NCBI GenBank assembly: GCA_020849895.1
Contig: JADZFN010000066.1
Location: 1-64,000, forward strand
Length of the DNA: 64,000 bases
Reading direction: 5' to 3'
Source of the DNA: Verrucomicrobiia bacterium
GTDB taxonomy: Bacteria > Verrucomicrobiota > Verrucomicrobiia > JABWAM01
The notes beneath the pieces were generated by a model. It was not told where the DNA came from. It saw nothing but the letters and a program-made list of their open reading frames with translations, and made no database searches. Of the stretch, positions 25,561 through 35,827 are shown in pieces; position 1 is the stretch's first letter, and each line of letters opens with the position of its first letter. The position numbers and the translations under genes are program-made.

Positions 25561-26640
25561 TCAGGCGGAGGAGAGGACCGCGGAGGCGGCCTCGAGGCCC
25601 GGACGCGGGTGAGAGGGGATCGGGCGCCTCACGAAGTAGGCGGGGTCCTTCATCTGGCGGAGTACGGTGGGGATGATCTCCCGGTAGGCAGCCCAGAGGC
25701 TCGGGTAGGCGGGAGGCATGTCGGCCTTGAGCTCTTCGTGGAGCGCCGGCAGGGCGTGGTACGGGACCGACGGGAACATGTGGTGCTCCACGTGGTAGTT
25801 CATGTTCCAGTAGAGGAAGCGGTTCGCGAGGCAGATGTGCACCGTGCGGCAGTTGAGGCGGTGGTCGAGCACGTCCTCGGCGAGGCCGGCGTGCTGGGTG
25901 AGGCCGAAGACGACCATCAGCCATGAGCCGTAGAGCGCGGGGAGGCCGACGTACATCAGCGGGAGGATGCTGCGGATCGCGACCGACCAGCCGATGACCG
26001 CGAGGTAGATCGCAATGTGGATGCGGGAGGTCCAGAAGATGGTCTTCTCCTCTCCCGCCGGGATGTAGTCGCGCTCGGCGGCCGTCATGCGCCCGAAACA
26101 GTGGCGGAGCATCCGCCCAAGGTCCGTGGGAGTGCTCTTCAGGTGGACGAAGTTGAGGATCATCATCAGGACGTTCGGGGGGCGGGGGACGGCGATCTCG
26201 GGATCGCGCCCGACGATGATCGTGTCGGTGTGGTGGCGGGCGTGGCTCCAGCGCCACGGGATGGGTGCACGGACCACCATGAAGCTGGCGATCTGGTAGA
26301 CGACCTCGTTCATCCACGGCGTCTTGAAGGCGGTGCCGTGGCCGCATTCGTGCCAGCGGGAGTCGCTCGTGGAGCCGTAGAGCACGCCGTAGGCGGCGAA
26401 GCAGGGCACCGCCCACCAGGTGCCCCAGGCGAGGTAACCGAGCGTGCCGGTGAGGGCGAGGAGGCCGAACCAGATCAGGGTGTCGCGGATCGCCGGGCCG
26501 TCGCGCCGCTGCATCAGCTCCTTGAGGCGCTTGCGCGAGATCGGGCAGGTGTACCACTGCGCGTTGGCGAGCTTGCGCTCCAAGGCACGCTGGTTCTCGG
26601 GGCCGTCGAGGGCGTAGTTGCGGTACATGGGGCGGGTCAT
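25561..26640 (-). CDS. Membrane fatty-acid-desaturase-family diiron oxygenase (MocD-like)
   Basis: A 359-residue membrane-bound diiron enzyme. The three histidine clusters are intact: HECGH (residues 97-101), HARHH (133-137) and HVEHH in NYHVEHHMFP (about residue 290). Hydrophobic segments lie near residues 55-90 and 205-240. The family includes acyl-lipid desaturases and the rhizopine-catabolism oxygenase MocD; the substrate cannot be chosen from sequence. It is the first gene of a two-gene unit with the Rieske ferredoxin. I chose ATG 26640; an upstream in-frame extension of 12 proline-rich residues is unlikely. It is divergent from carB. Confidence 0.9.
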   Translation of the reverse strand: MTRPMYRNYALDGPENQRALERKLANAQWYTCPISRKRLKELMQRRDGPAIRDTLIWFGLLALTGTLGYLAWGTWWAVPCFAAYGVLYGSTSDSRWHECGHGTAFKTPWMNEVVYQIASFMVVRAPIPWRWSHARHHTDTIIVGRDPEIAVPRPPNVLMMILNFVHLKSTPTDLGRMLRHCFGRMTAAERDYIPAGEEKTIFWTSRIHIAIYLAVIGWSVAIRSILPLMYVGLPALYGSWLMVVFGLTQHAGLAEDVLDHRLNCRTVHICLANRFLYWNMNYHVEHHMFPSVPYHALPALHEELKADMPPAYPSLWAAYREIIPTVLRQMKDPAYFVRRPIPSHPRPGLEAASAVLSSA

Positions 26641-26788
26641 GTGGGGCTCCGGGGGCTCCGGTCGAGGCGTCCTCACGAACGAGGATGGTCCAAGCTAATC
26701 CCGGTCGGCTCCGCCGTCAAAAAAAATCGCGGTCGCGCGCCGGCATGAGCAGAGGCAATCTCGCTGCCGTCGGGCATAAGCCTTTCCA

Positions 26789-26817
26789 TTGACTCCCGAA
26801 CGGGTGCCTGCCATCCT
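26789..26817 (+). promoter_or_regulatory. Candidate promoter for carB
   Basis: TTGACT at 26789-26794 lies 17 bases before CATCCT at 26812-26817, about 65 bases ahead of the carB ATG. The -35 is good but the -10 matches the consensus at only three positions, so this is a weak call. Confidence 0.25.
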
Positions 26818-26882
26818 GCCGGCGAGTTTTCCAGGCCGCGGTCGCGGCCCTCTTTCCAATCCCCCAATCAGAGATCCATTCC

Positions 26883-29800
26883 ATGCCAAGGCTCCCGGAC
26901 GTCAAAAAGGTCATGATTCTCGGCTCGGGTCCGATCGTTATCGGACAGGCGTGCGAGTTTGATTACTCGGGCACGCAGGCCTGCAAGGCGCTGCGCGAGC
27001 TCGGCTATCAGATCCTCCTGGTGAACTCGAACCCCGCGACGATCATGACCGATCCCGGGACGGCGGATATCACCTATATCGAGCCGTTGAACGTTTCGAC
27101 GCTCGCCGAAATCATCGAGAAGGAGCGTCCAGACGCGCTGTTGCCGAATCTTGGAGGGCAGACGGCGCTGAACCTCAGCTCCGAACTGGCAAAGGCGGGT
27201 GTGCTGAAGAAGTTCGGCGTGCGGGTCATCGGTGTGGACCTCGACGCCATCGAGCGCGGGGAGGACCGCATCGTTTTCAAGGAGACGATGAAAAAGCTGG
27301 GGATCGCCCTGCCGAAAAGCGCTCCGGCCTACAGCGTCGAAGAAGCCGAAAAAATCGCGGGCGAGATGGGCTATCCGGTGGTGATCCGCCCCGCCTACAC
27401 CCTCGGCGGCACCGGAGGCGGCCTGGTGTACAACGTCGAGGAACTGAAGGCGGTCGCCGCGCGCGGGATTGCCGCCAGTCTCGTCCATCAGATCCTCGTG
27501 GAAGAGTCCGTGCTCGGCTGGGAGGAACTGGAGCTCGAAGTGGTGCGCGACGCGAAGTCGCAAAAGGTCACCGTCTGCTTCATCGAGAACGTGGACGCCA
27601 TGGGCGTGCACACGGGCGATTCCTTCTGCGTGGCGCCGATGCTCACCATCGCTCCCGAACTGCAGAAAAAACTTCAGGACTACGCCTACCGCATTGTGGA
27701 GGCGATCCAGGTGATCGGCGGCACGAACGTTCAGTTCGCGCATGATTCGAAAACGGGGCGCGTGGTGATCATCGAGATCAACCCGCGCACGTCGCGTTCC
27801 TCGGCGCTCGCTTCGAAGGCGACAGGTTTTCCGATTGCCCTCGTCTCCGCGAAGCTTGCGGGGGGAATGACCTTGGACGAAATCCCCTACTGGCGCGCGG
27901 GCACGCTCGACCGCTACGAGCCTTCGGGAGACTACGTGGTGGTCAAGTTTGCGCGTTGGGCGTTCGAGAAGTTCAAGGACGCGAAGGACAAGCTCGGCAC
28001 CCAGATGCGCGCGGTGGGCGAGGTGATGGGCATCGGCAAGACCTACAAAGAGGCGTTCCAGAAGGCCATCCGCTCGCTCGAAAACGGGCGCTACGGCCTC
28101 GGTTTCGCCAAGGATTTCCATCAGCTCCCGTTGACGGAGCTGCTCGTGCGGCTCAACGAAGCGACCAGTGAACGGCAGTTCCTCCTCTACGAGGCGATCC
28201 GGAAGGGCGCCGATCTCGGCGACCTCACCGCACGCACGCACATCAAGCTTTGGTTCCTCCAACAGATGAAGGAGCTTGTGGAGCTGGAGGAGGAAATCCT
28301 TCGCCACAAGGGCGGCGCGCTTCCCGGCGAACTCCTCGAACGCGCCAAGAAGGACGGCTTCGCCGACCGCTACCTCGCGAAGATCCTCGGCAAGACGGAG
28401 GCGGAAATCCGCGCGGCGCGCCTCGGGCGTGGCGTGGCGGAACGTTGGAACGCGGTGCCGGTCAGCGGCGTCAAGAGCGCCGAATACTATTATTCAACCT
28501 ACCACGGCGACGACCAGGTCGCCACGAGCAGAAAGCGCAAGGTGATGGTCCTTGGCGGCGGCCCCAACCGCATCGGGCAGGGGATCGAGTTCGACTACTG
28601 CTGCGTCCACGCCGCCCTCGCGCTGCGCGACGCGGGCTATGAGTCTATCATGGTCAACTGCAATCCGGAGACGGTTTCGACGGATTACGACACGGCGAAC
28701 AAGCTCTACTTCGAGCCGTTGACTGTCGAAGACGTGCTCTCCATCTACGAGAAGGAGAAGCCGGAGGGCGTGATCGTGCAGTTTGGCGGTCAGACGCCGC
28801 TGAACATCGCCGCTGATCTTGCCGCCGCGGGTGTGCACATCCTCGGCACGCCTCCCGCGACGATCGCTTTCGCGGAGGACCGCGACCTATTCCGCCAGAA
28901 GATGCGCGACCTCGGCATCCCGATGCCCGAATCGGGGATCGCGCGCTCTCCCGAGGAGGCCCTCGAGGTCGCACGCAAAATTGGCTATCCGCTGATCGTT
29001 CGCCCCTCGTTTGTCCTTGGCGGACGCGGCATGGAGGTCGTCTACGACGAGGCGATGCTGAAGCATTATGTGACCGTCGCGGCGGCGGTGACTCCCGATC
29101 TCCCGATCTACGTGGACCGCTTCCTCGACAACGCCCTCGAATGCGAGGCGGACGCTATCGCCGACGGCACGGAGGCCTTCGTGCCCGCGGTGATGGAGCA
29201 CATCGAGCTGGCGGGGATCCACTCGGGCGACTCCGCGTGCGTGATCCCGCCGGTGAGCATCCCGCCCAAACATCTCGACACGATCCGCGAATACACGCGG
29301 CGGATCGGGTGCGGGCTCGGCGTGGTCGGACTGATGAACGTCCAGTATGCGATCGCGTGGGACACGGTCTTCGTGCTGGAGGCGAATCCGCGGGCCTCGC
29401 GCACCGTGCCGCTCGTCTCCAAGATCTGCAACCTCCAGATGGCGCGCGTCGCGACCGAGCTGATGCTCGGGAAGAAGCTCTCCGAGCTGAAGCTCCGGGT
29501 CGTCACGCCGCCGTATTACGGAGTGAAGGAGGCGGTGTTCCCCTTCAACATGTTTCCCGAGGTGGATCCCGTGCTCGGCCCCGAGATGCGCTCCACCGGG
29601 GAAGTGCTCGGCCTGGCCAAATCGTACGGCCTCGCGTTCTACAAGGCGGAAGATGCGGCGGGCGGCCCTCTGCCCACACGGGGAACGGTGCTGATCACCG
29701 TCAACGAGCAGGACCGTCCGGCCGTGCTCGAAGTCGCGCGGCAGTTCGAGGCAATGGGTTTCCGCATCTTGGCCACGACCGGCACCGGCGCCTGTCTCCG

Positions 29801-30086
29801 CGACGCAGGGGTGCAGGCGGAGGTCATCGCCCGTCTGCACGAAGGGCGTCCGAATATCCTGGACGCCCTGACGAACGGCGAAATCCATCTCGTGATCAAC
29901 ACGCCGGCGGGGCGAAAGAGCATGCATGACGATTCCTATCTCCGGAAGGCGGCCATCCGGTATCGGGTGCCTTACATCACCACGTTGTCGGCCGCGCTCG
30001 CTGCCGCCAAGGGCATTCGCGCCCGCCAGCAGGGCGCCGAACAGGTGCGCTCGCTGCAGGAATACCATCGCGCTCTCGGCGCATGA
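26883..30086 (+). CDS. carB: Carbamoyl-phosphate synthase large chain
   Basis: A 1067-residue enzyme making carbamoyl phosphate from bicarbonate, ATP and glutamine-derived ammonia, feeding pyrimidines and arginine. It is the usual duplicated ATP-grasp protein. The carboxy-phosphate half (about residues 1-400) has ILGSGPIVIGQACEFDYSG and VIRPAYTLGGTGGG. An oligomerisation domain follows. The carbamoyl-phosphate half (from about 550) has VLGGGPNRIGQGIEFDYCCV and RPSFVLGGRGMEVVY. The C-terminal allosteric MGS-like domain (about 935-1067) contains ATTGTGACLRDAGV. The length is normal. carA is not adjacent. The ATG has no Shine-Dalgarno sequence and is preceded by a pyrimidine-rich leader (CCCTCTTTCC about 30 bases upstream). 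Confidence 0.98.
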   Translation: MPRLPDVKKVMILGSGPIVIGQACEFDYSGTQACKALRELGYQILLVNSNPATIMTDPGTADITYIEPLNVSTLAEIIEKERPDALLPNLGGQTALNLSSELAKAGVLKKFGVRVIGVDLDAIERGEDRIVFKETMKKLGIALPKSAPAYSVEEAEKIAGEMGYPVVIRPAYTLGGTGGGLVYNVEELKAVAARGIAASLVHQILVEESVLGWEELELEVVRDAKSQKVTVCFIENVDAMGVHTGDSFCVAPMLTIAPELQKKLQDYAYRIVEAIQVIGGTNVQFAHDSKTGRVVIIEINPRTSRSSALASKATGFPIALVSAKLAGGMTLDEIPYWRAGTLDRYEPSGDYVVVKFARWAFEKFKDAKDKLGTQMRAVGEVMGIGKTYKEAFQKAIRSLENGRYGLGFAKDFHQLPLTELLVRLNEATSERQFLLYEAIRKGADLGDLTARTHIKLWFLQQMKELVELEEEILRHKGGALPGELLERAKKDGFADRYLAKILGKTEAEIRAARLGRGVAERWNAVPVSGVKSAEYYYSTYHGDDQVATSRKRKVMVLGGGPNRIGQGIEFDYCCVHAALALRDAGYESIMVNCNPETVSTDYDTANKLYFEPLTVEDVLSIYEKEKPEGVIVQFGGQTPLNIAADLAAAGVHILGTPPATIAFAEDRDLFRQKMRDLGIPMPESGIARSPEEALEVARKIGYPLIVRPSFVLGGRGMEVVYDEAMLKHYVTVAAAVTPDLPIYVDRFLDNALECEADAIADGTEAFVPAVMEHIELAGIHSGDSACVIPPVSIPPKHLDTIREYTRRIGCGLGVVGLMNVQYAIAWDTVFVLEANPRASRTVPLVSKICNLQMARVATELMLGKKLSELKLRVVTPPYYGVKEAVFPFNMFPEVDPVLGPEMRSTGEVLGLAKSYGLAFYKAEDAAGGPLPTRGTVLITVNEQDRPAVLEVARQFEAMGFRILATTGTGACLRDAGVQAEVIARLHEGRPNILDALTNGEIHLVINTPAGRKSMHDDSYLRKAAIRYRVPYITTLSAALAAAKGIRARQQGAEQVRSLQEYHRALGA

Positions 30087-30170
30087 GGCGGCGTCGAGGC
30101 GAGGGGCGCGCAGACGGAGGGGGTCATCTCGCGGATCGCTTCCGCAAGGGGCCCGCGGTTTGCGCGCCTT

Positions 30171-32759
30171 TCACGACACCACGAGGTTTACGACCTTTCC
30201 GGGAACGACGACGACCTTGCGGATGGTTTTTCCGGCACAGAGGACGCGGACCTTTTCGCTCGCGCGTGCCAGAGCCTCGATTTCCTGCGGCGTAGCGCCG
30301 GCGAGGACCGTCAGACGGTCGCGGAGCTTGCCGTTGACCTGAATGGGGATCTCGACTTCTGTCACGGCGAACCATTTCGGATCCCACGTCGGCCACGGTT
30401 CGTAGGCGAGGGTGCGCTCTCCGCCGAGCAGGCGCCAAAGTTCTTCCGCGAGATGCGGAGCGAACGGCGCGAGGAGAAGGAGAAACGTCCGCATCGCGGC
30501 GCGAGGGCGGACGCTCCACGCCATCGCCTCGTTGACGAAGACCATCAGGGCCGAGACCGCGGTGTTGAACCCGAGCGTGTCGAGGTCCTCGGTGACCTTT
30601 CGGATGGCGCGGTGCAGGGCGGCCTGCTGTTCCGCCGTCGGCTCGGCGTCCTGAATGGCGGCATGCGGGCGTACGCCGCCAAGCGCCTTTTCCGCAGCGG
30701 CGCCTTCATGGCCGGCGAGGGTCAGCGCCTGCTCGAACGCCTCGACGCTCGCCTCGTCGGTGAAAAGGCGCCAGACGCGGCCGAGGAAGCGATAGACGCC
30801 TTGGAGCCCCTGAGTGCTCCACGGTTTGGCGGCTTCGAGCGGCCCCATGAACATCTCGTAGAGACGGAAGGCGTCGGCGCCGCACTCGGCGACCACTGCG
30901 TCGGGGTTGATTACGTTGCCGCGCGACTTGGACATTTTCTGGTTGTCCTCGCCGAGGATCATTCCCTGGTTGACGAGGCGTTGAAACGGTTCGGGGGTGG
31001 AGACGAGGCCGAGGTCATGAAGCGCTTTGTGCCAGAAGCGGGCGTAGAGGAGATGGAGCACGGCGTGCTCGGCGCCTCCGACGTAAAGATCCACCGGCAT
31101 CCATGCGCGCTCTTTTTCGCCATTGACGAAACCGGACGGGTTTTTGGGGTCGAGAAAGCGCAGGTAGTACCAGCAGGAGCCGGCCCACTGCGGCATGGTG
31201 TTCGTCTCGCGTTTCGCGGCGCCGCCGCACTTCGGACAGGGGCAGCTCACCCACTCGGCCGCCTTGGCCAGCGGCGGTTCGGCGTTGCCCGTGGGCGTGT
31301 AGTTCCTCATCTCCGGCAGGAGCACCGGAAGCTGGTCATCGGAGACGGGCAGGCTGCCGCATCGCGCGCAGTGGACGATGGGAATCGGTTCGCCCCAGTA
31401 GCGTTGGCGGGAGAAGAGCCAGTCGCGGAGTTTGTACTGAACCTTCGGCGCGCCGAGGCCCTGTTCGGCGAGCCAGGCGGCGATCTTCTTTTTGGCCTCG
31501 GGAGTCTTTAGGCCGGTGATGAGGCCGGAATCCACGCTCACCCCGTCGCCGACGAAGCCGAGCGGTTCAGATCCGTCAAGAGGCCGCACGACGGTGCGGA
31601 TGGGGAGGCGGTGCTCCTTCGCAAACGCGAGATCGCGTTCGTCGTGGGCGGGGACGGCCATGATCGCGCCGGTGCCGTAGCTCATCAGGACGTAGTCGGC
31701 GATCCAGAGGGGAATTTCCTCGCCGTTGACCGGATTGACGGCGTGGCCGCCGGTGAAGACGCCGGTCTTTTCCTTCTCCAACGCGGTGCGTTCGACCTCG
31801 CTCTTGCGTGCGGTCTCGGCGCGATAGGCGGTCACGGCGACCCTTTGCCCGGTGGTCGTCACACGATCCACAAGAGGATGCTCGGGGGCGAGGACCATGA
31901 AGGTAGCGCCGAAGAGGGTGTCGGGACGCGTCGTGAAGACGCGGAGCGCTTCGCCCTTTGCGGGACCGTCGGCGATCGTGAAGCTCACTTCGACGCCTTC
32001 GCTGCGCCCGATCCAGTTGCGCTGCTGTTCCTTGATGGACTCGGGCCAGTCCACGAGGTCGAGGTCCTGGAGCAGGCGGTCCGCGTAGGCGGTGATCTTC
32101 AGAATCCACTGGCGTAGCGGGCGGCGGTAGACGCCCGGATGACCTTTGCGATCGCAGGAGCCGTCGGCGTTGACCTCCTCGTTGGCGAGGACGACCTTGC
32201 AACCGTCGCACCACCAGACGGGGACTTCGGCTTCGTAGGCGAGGCCTTTCTTGTAGAGCTGGAGAAAGATCCACTGCGTCCAGCGGAAATACGACGGGTC
32301 GGTAGTGTCTACTTCGCGATCCCAGTCGTAGCTGAAGCCGAGCATCTGGATCTGCCGCCGGAAAGTGTCCACGTTCTTCTTCGTGGTGACCGCCGGATGC
32401 GTTCCCGTGTCCATTGCGTATTGCTCGGCGGGCAGGCCGAAGGCGTCCCAGCCCATGGGGTGCAGGACGTGCATCCCGCGCATGCGGCGGTAGCGGCAGA
32501 GGATGTCGGTGGCCGTATAGCCTTCGGGATGGCCGACGTGCAGACCCGCGCCGGAAGGGTAGGGGAACATGTCGAGCACGTAGGATTTCGGGGCGTATGC
32601 GTCATCGGCGGAGGGCGCCACGGCGCGTCCGTGGCGTCGCCGGAAAGGATGGTCTTCCGGAAGGGATTCTCCCGGATCGAAGGCGCGGAACGTGGCGTTC
32701 CTGCGCCAATAGCGCTGCCATTTCGGCTCGATGAGAGGAAAGGGGTACTGCCGTCGCAT
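30171..32759 (-). CDS. leuS: Leucyl-tRNA synthetase
   Basis: An 862-residue class I aminoacyl-tRNA synthetase charging tRNA-Leu. The HIGH equivalent is in [20 protein letters not shown], the large CP1 editing domain follows ([12 protein letters not shown] and [16 protein letters not shown]), and KMSKS is in [13 protein letters not shown]. Zinc-type cysteines occur in the zinc ribbon (CPCPKCGG). The C-terminal anticodon and small domains are complete ([15 protein letters not shown]). ATG 32759 gives a normal N-terminus (MRRQYPF). An in-frame TTG at 32783, only four bases after a strong GAGGGAGG, would add eight residues and cannot be excluded. It is convergent with carB, 84 bases apart. Confidence 0.97.
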   Translation of the reverse strand: MRRQYPFPLIEPKWQRYWRRNATFRAFDPGESLPEDHPFRRRHGRAVAPSADDAYAPKSYVLDMFPYPSGAGLHVGHPEGYTATDILCRYRRMRGMHVLHPMGWDAFGLPAEQYAMDTGTHPAVTTKKNVDTFRRQIQMLGFSYDWDREVDTTDPSYFRWTQWIFLQLYKKGLAYEAEVPVWWCDGCKVVLANEEVNADGSCDRKGHPGVYRRPLRQWILKITAYADRLLQDLDLVDWPESIKEQQRNWIGRSEGVEVSFTIADGPAKGEALRVFTTRPDTLFGATFMVLAPEHPLVDRVTTTGQRVAVTAYRAETARKSEVERTALEKEKTGVFTGGHAVNPVNGEEIPLWIADYVLMSYGTGAIMAVPAHDERDLAFAKEHRLPIRTVVRPLDGSEPLGFVGDGVSVDSGLITGLKTPEAKKKIAAWLAEQGLGAPKVQYKLRDWLFSRQRYWGEPIPIVHCARCGSLPVSDDQLPVLLPEMRNYTPTGNAEPPLAKAAEWVSCPCPKCGGAAKRETNTMPQWAGSCWYYLRFLDPKNPSGFVNGEKERAWMPVDLYVGGAEHAVLHLLYARFWHKALHDLGLVSTPEPFQRLVNQGMILGEDNQKMSKSRGNVINPDAVVAECGADAFRLYEMFMGPLEAAKPWSTQGLQGVYRFLGRVWRLFTDEASVEAFEQALTLAGHEGAAAEKALGGVRPHAAIQDAEPTAEQQAALHRAIRKVTEDLDTLGFNTAVSALMVFVNEAMAWSVRPRAAMRTFLLLLAPFAPHLAEELWRLLGGERTLAYEPWPTWDPKWFAVTEVEIPIQVNGKLRDRLTVLAGATPQEIEALARASEKVRVLCAGKTIRKVVVVPGKVVNLVVS

Positions 32760-32897
32760 GAGAGGCGGCGAGGATGGATTCAAGAGCCCTCCCTCGCAAG
32801 CGCGAAGGCGGGGAGCGTTGTCCGATCCCTCGCCGCGCGCCGCCTCCGCCCGCGTTTCGTCCGCTGAGGATGGTCGGGGAGAGGCTGTGCGGTGCGC

Positions 32898-35303
32898 TTA
32901 TTCCAGCGCTTCGCGCAAGGCCTGACCGACGTCACGGATTGCGACGAACTTCAGCCGCCGGCGCACGTCTTTCGGAATTTCTTCGAGATCGCGAAGGTTT
33001 TTCCTGGGGAGAAGGATTTTTCGGATGCCGGAGCGCGCGGCCGCGAGGGCCTTTTCTTTCACGCCGCCGACTGGGAGGACGCGTCCGAGCAGGCTGATCT
33101 CGCCCGTCATCGCCACGTGGGGAAACGTTTTACGCCCCGTGAGGAGCGAGGCGAGCGCGACGGCGAGAGCGACGCCGGCGGAAGGGCCGTCCTTCGGGGT
33201 GGCGCCGCTGGGGATGTGGATGTGGAGATCGCTTTTCTCGAAAATCTCGGACGCGATTTTCAGGCGGGTCGCGTGCGCCTTGACGTAGGAAAGCGCCGCC
33301 TGGGCGGATTCGCGCATCACGTCGCCGAGGGACCCCGTGAGAATGAGGTTTCCCTTGCCCGGCACGCGGATGGCTTCGACGAACAGCACTTCGCCACCGG
33401 CGGGAGTCCAGGCGAGACCGGTGGCGACGCCCGCCTCGGAGGTACGTTCGGCGCTTTCGTTGAAGAAACGGACGAGGCCGAGAAAGCCATGGAGATCGGA
33501 GGGGTGGAGGGTCATGCGCCGGCGTTTGCGTTCGACGATGAGGCGCCCGGCCTTCCGGCAGAGGGAGGCGATCTCGCGGTCGAGATTGCGTACGCCTGCT
33601 TCGCGCGTATAACCGGCGAGCAGGGCGCGCACGGTGGCAGCCGGGATGCGGACTTGGGAGTCCTTCAGGCCGTGCTCGTCGCGTTGGCGGGGGATGAGGT
33701 GGTCCGCGGCGATGTGGAGTTTTTCCTCGTCGGTGTAGCCGGGGATTTCGATGACTTCCATGCGGTCGCGGAGCGCGGGCGGAACCGGCTCCAGCCAGTT
33801 CGCAGTGGTGATGAACAGAACGCGGGAAAGATCGAACGGGACCTCGAGATAGTGGTCGGAAAACGTGAAGTTTTGGGTCGGATCGAGCACTTCGAGGAGG
33901 GCGGAGGAGGGATCGCCGCGGAAGTCGGCTCCCACCTTGTCAATCTCGTCGAGCATGAAAACCGGGTTGCTGGATTCCGCCTTGCGCAGGCCCTGGATGA
34001 CGCGCCCGGGGAGGGCGCCGACATAGGTGCGGCGATGCCCGCGGATCTCGGCCTCGTCGCGGATGCCGCCGAGAGAGAAGCGGACGAACTTCCGTCCGAG
34101 GGCGCGCGCGATGCTCATCCCCAGGGAGGTCTTGCCGACGCCGGGCGGCCCCGCGAAGCAGAGGATGGGGCCTTTCTTGTCCGTCTTGAGCTTGAGGATG
34201 GCGAGGTGCTCGAGGATGCGTTCCTTGACCTTTTTGAGGCCGTAATGATCGGCGTCGAGGATCCGCCGCGCGCGCGCGACGTCCAGATGATCGGCGGTAT
34301 GTTTCGTCCAGGGCATCGCGATGAGCCAGTCGAGATACGTGCGCGCCACGGTGTATTCGGCGGAGGCGGTGGGGATGATGGCGAGGCGTCCGAGTTCTTT
34401 GTCGGCGACCTTGCGGACTTCAGCCGGTATACCGGCCTTTTCGATCTTCTCCTTGAGTTCGCGGATTTCGCCGTTGCCGCTTTCGGCTTCTCCGAGTTCC
34501 TTGTGAATCTGGCGGATCTGCTCGCGGAGGATATACTCGCGCTGGTGCTTGCCCACTGCGTCCGAAACTTTCGTCTGGATCTCGGAGCCGAGCTGCAGAA
34601 CGTCCAACTCCTTCTTGAGCAGAACGACGAGGCTTTTTAGGCGAGCTTTTACGTCCGCGTTTTCGAGGAACTTCTGCTTTTCCGGCGGTTGGAGGTTTAA
34701 ATTGGCGGCAATGAGATCGGCGAGCTTGCCGGCGTCCTCCATGTTCAGCGCGGCGACCTTCATCTCGTCGGGGAGATGCGGAGAGAGGGTGATCACTTCG
34801 GAGAAAACCTTGGTCGCGTTGCGCGTGAGGGCTTCCATTTCGAGATCGGCGGTGATGACGTCTTCCACAGGCTGGATCGCGGCCTGAAGGAAGGAAGGCC
34901 CTTTCTCGCAGGAGAGGACGCGCGCGCGCTGGATTCCCTGGGCGAGGACGCGCGTGGTGTCGTCCGGAAACTTGAGCATTTTGAGCACGCGGGCGATGCA
35001 ACCGGACCCGTAGAGATCCTGGGGGCCGGGGTCTTCCTGATCGGGTTTTTTCTGAAGTACGAGCAGCAGAAGGCGGTTGCCGGCGACCACTTCGTCCACG
35101 AGGCGCACGGAAGACTTCGTGTTGACGAGCAGCGGCGCCACCATAAAGGGGAATACCACCACGTCGCTGAGCGGCATGACGGGCAGCAACGAAGGCGGGG
35201 TCTCCTTTTCCTTGAGCGGAGACGCGGGAGGGCGCCGGTCGGATGGCACCTTCCCCTCGTCTGCGGACTCGGGCGGGGACACGGGCTCTTGCGGGGCAGA
35301 CAT
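32898..35303 (-). CDS. lon: ATP-dependent protease Lon
   Basis: An 801-residue cytosolic AAA+ serine protease that degrades misfolded and regulatory proteins. It has the N-terminal substrate-binding domain (from LLPVMPLSDVVVFPFMVAPL), a coiled region, and the AAA module with Walker A GPPGVGKTSLG near residue 370 and VFMLDEIDKVG (Walker B). The C-terminal protease domain has its serine in PKDGPSAGVALA and lysine in GGVKEKALAA, both present, so it should be active. The N-terminus before the domain is a proline-rich ~40-residue tail. It lies 4 bases downstream of an hsp20 gene on the same strand, which points to a shared proteostasis transcript. Confidence 0.98.
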   Translation of the reverse strand: MSAPQEPVSPPESADEGKVPSDRRPPASPLKEKETPPSLLPVMPLSDVVVFPFMVAPLLVNTKSSVRLVDEVVAGNRLLLLVLQKKPDQEDPGPQDLYGSGCIARVLKMLKFPDDTTRVLAQGIQRARVLSCEKGPSFLQAAIQPVEDVITADLEMEALTRNATKVFSEVITLSPHLPDEMKVAALNMEDAGKLADLIAANLNLQPPEKQKFLENADVKARLKSLVVLLKKELDVLQLGSEIQTKVSDAVGKHQREYILREQIRQIHKELGEAESGNGEIRELKEKIEKAGIPAEVRKVADKELGRLAIIPTASAEYTVARTYLDWLIAMPWTKHTADHLDVARARRILDADHYGLKKVKERILEHLAILKLKTDKKGPILCFAGPPGVGKTSLGMSIARALGRKFVRFSLGGIRDEAEIRGHRRTYVGALPGRVIQGLRKAESSNPVFMLDEIDKVGADFRGDPSSALLEVLDPTQNFTFSDHYLEVPFDLSRVLFITTANWLEPVPPALRDRMEVIEIPGYTDEEKLHIAADHLIPRQRDEHGLKDSQVRIPAATVRALLAGYTREAGVRNLDREIASLCRKAGRLIVERKRRRMTLHPSDLHGFLGLVRFFNESAERTSEAGVATGLAWTPAGGEVLFVEAIRVPGKGNLILTGSLGDVMRESAQAALSYVKAHATRLKIASEIFEKSDLHIHIPSGATPKDGPSAGVALAVALASLLTGRKTFPHVAMTGEISLLGRVLPVGGVKEKALAAARSGIRKILLPRKNLRDLEEIPKDVRRRLKFVAIRDVGQALREALE

Positions 35304-35307
35304 GGGG

Positions 35308-35718
35308 TTAGCCGCCCTGGATGGCAACCTTACGCGGCGGGAGATCGAGTTTCGCCGGCTTGGACAACTCGATGGTGAGGAAACCGTTGGTCAGATCGGC
35401 CTTGATGCGGCACCCTTCCGCGGCGCGCGGAACGACGAAACGGCACTCGAAATCGCCGTAGTCGATTTCCATTTGGCGAAAGCGGCAGCGTCCGACGCGG
35501 CAGGGATCGGGGCGCCGTCCGCGCACGATCAAGGCGCGCTCGATGAGCGTGATGTGGAGATCTTCGCGGCTGACGCCGGCGAGTTCGATGCGGACCACAA
35601 ACGATTCCTCGTTTTCGTAGACATCGGTGTTCGGCGCCCACCCGGCGCTCGAGGAGGGCGTCGAGAGGCGGACGAGATACAGCGAGCTCTGGAGGTGATG
35701 CGCGAAGCGCCGGGCCAC
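35308..35718 (-). CDS. Small heat-shock protein (Hsp20/alpha-crystallin)
   Basis: A 136-residue holdase chaperone that binds unfolding proteins. The alpha-crystallin domain spans about residues 26-125: WAPNTDVYENEESFVVRIEL, then GVSREDLHITL, LIVRGRR, YGDFECRFVVP and the closing NGFLTIELSKP. The usual IXI-like motif at the C-terminus is weak. It begins with GTG (35718) and precedes lon by 4 bases, so the two are probably cotranscribed and heat-regulated. I looked for a CIRCE element upstream and did not find one. Confidence 0.92.
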   Translation of the reverse strand: MARRFAHHLQSSLYLVRLSTPSSSAGWAPNTDVYENEESFVVRIELAGVSREDLHITLIERALIVRGRRPDPCRVGRCRFRQMEIDYGDFECRFVVPRAAEGCRIKADLTNGFLTIELSKPAKLDLPPRKVAIQGG

Positions 35719-35827
35719 GGGCCCACTTTAGCAGCGCGCGTGCCTTGGCGCAACGGCGGAGGGGGCGAGTGTCGCTGCGGCTTTGGGCGTGCATCTCCGG
35801 GCCGGCGATGCTTCGCTTCGCGCCTCC

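Noticed and set aside
35719..35827. A CIRCE or other heat-shock operator between hsp20 and ffh
   Set aside because: A TTAGCA is present but there is no matching inverted GAGTGCTAA half.
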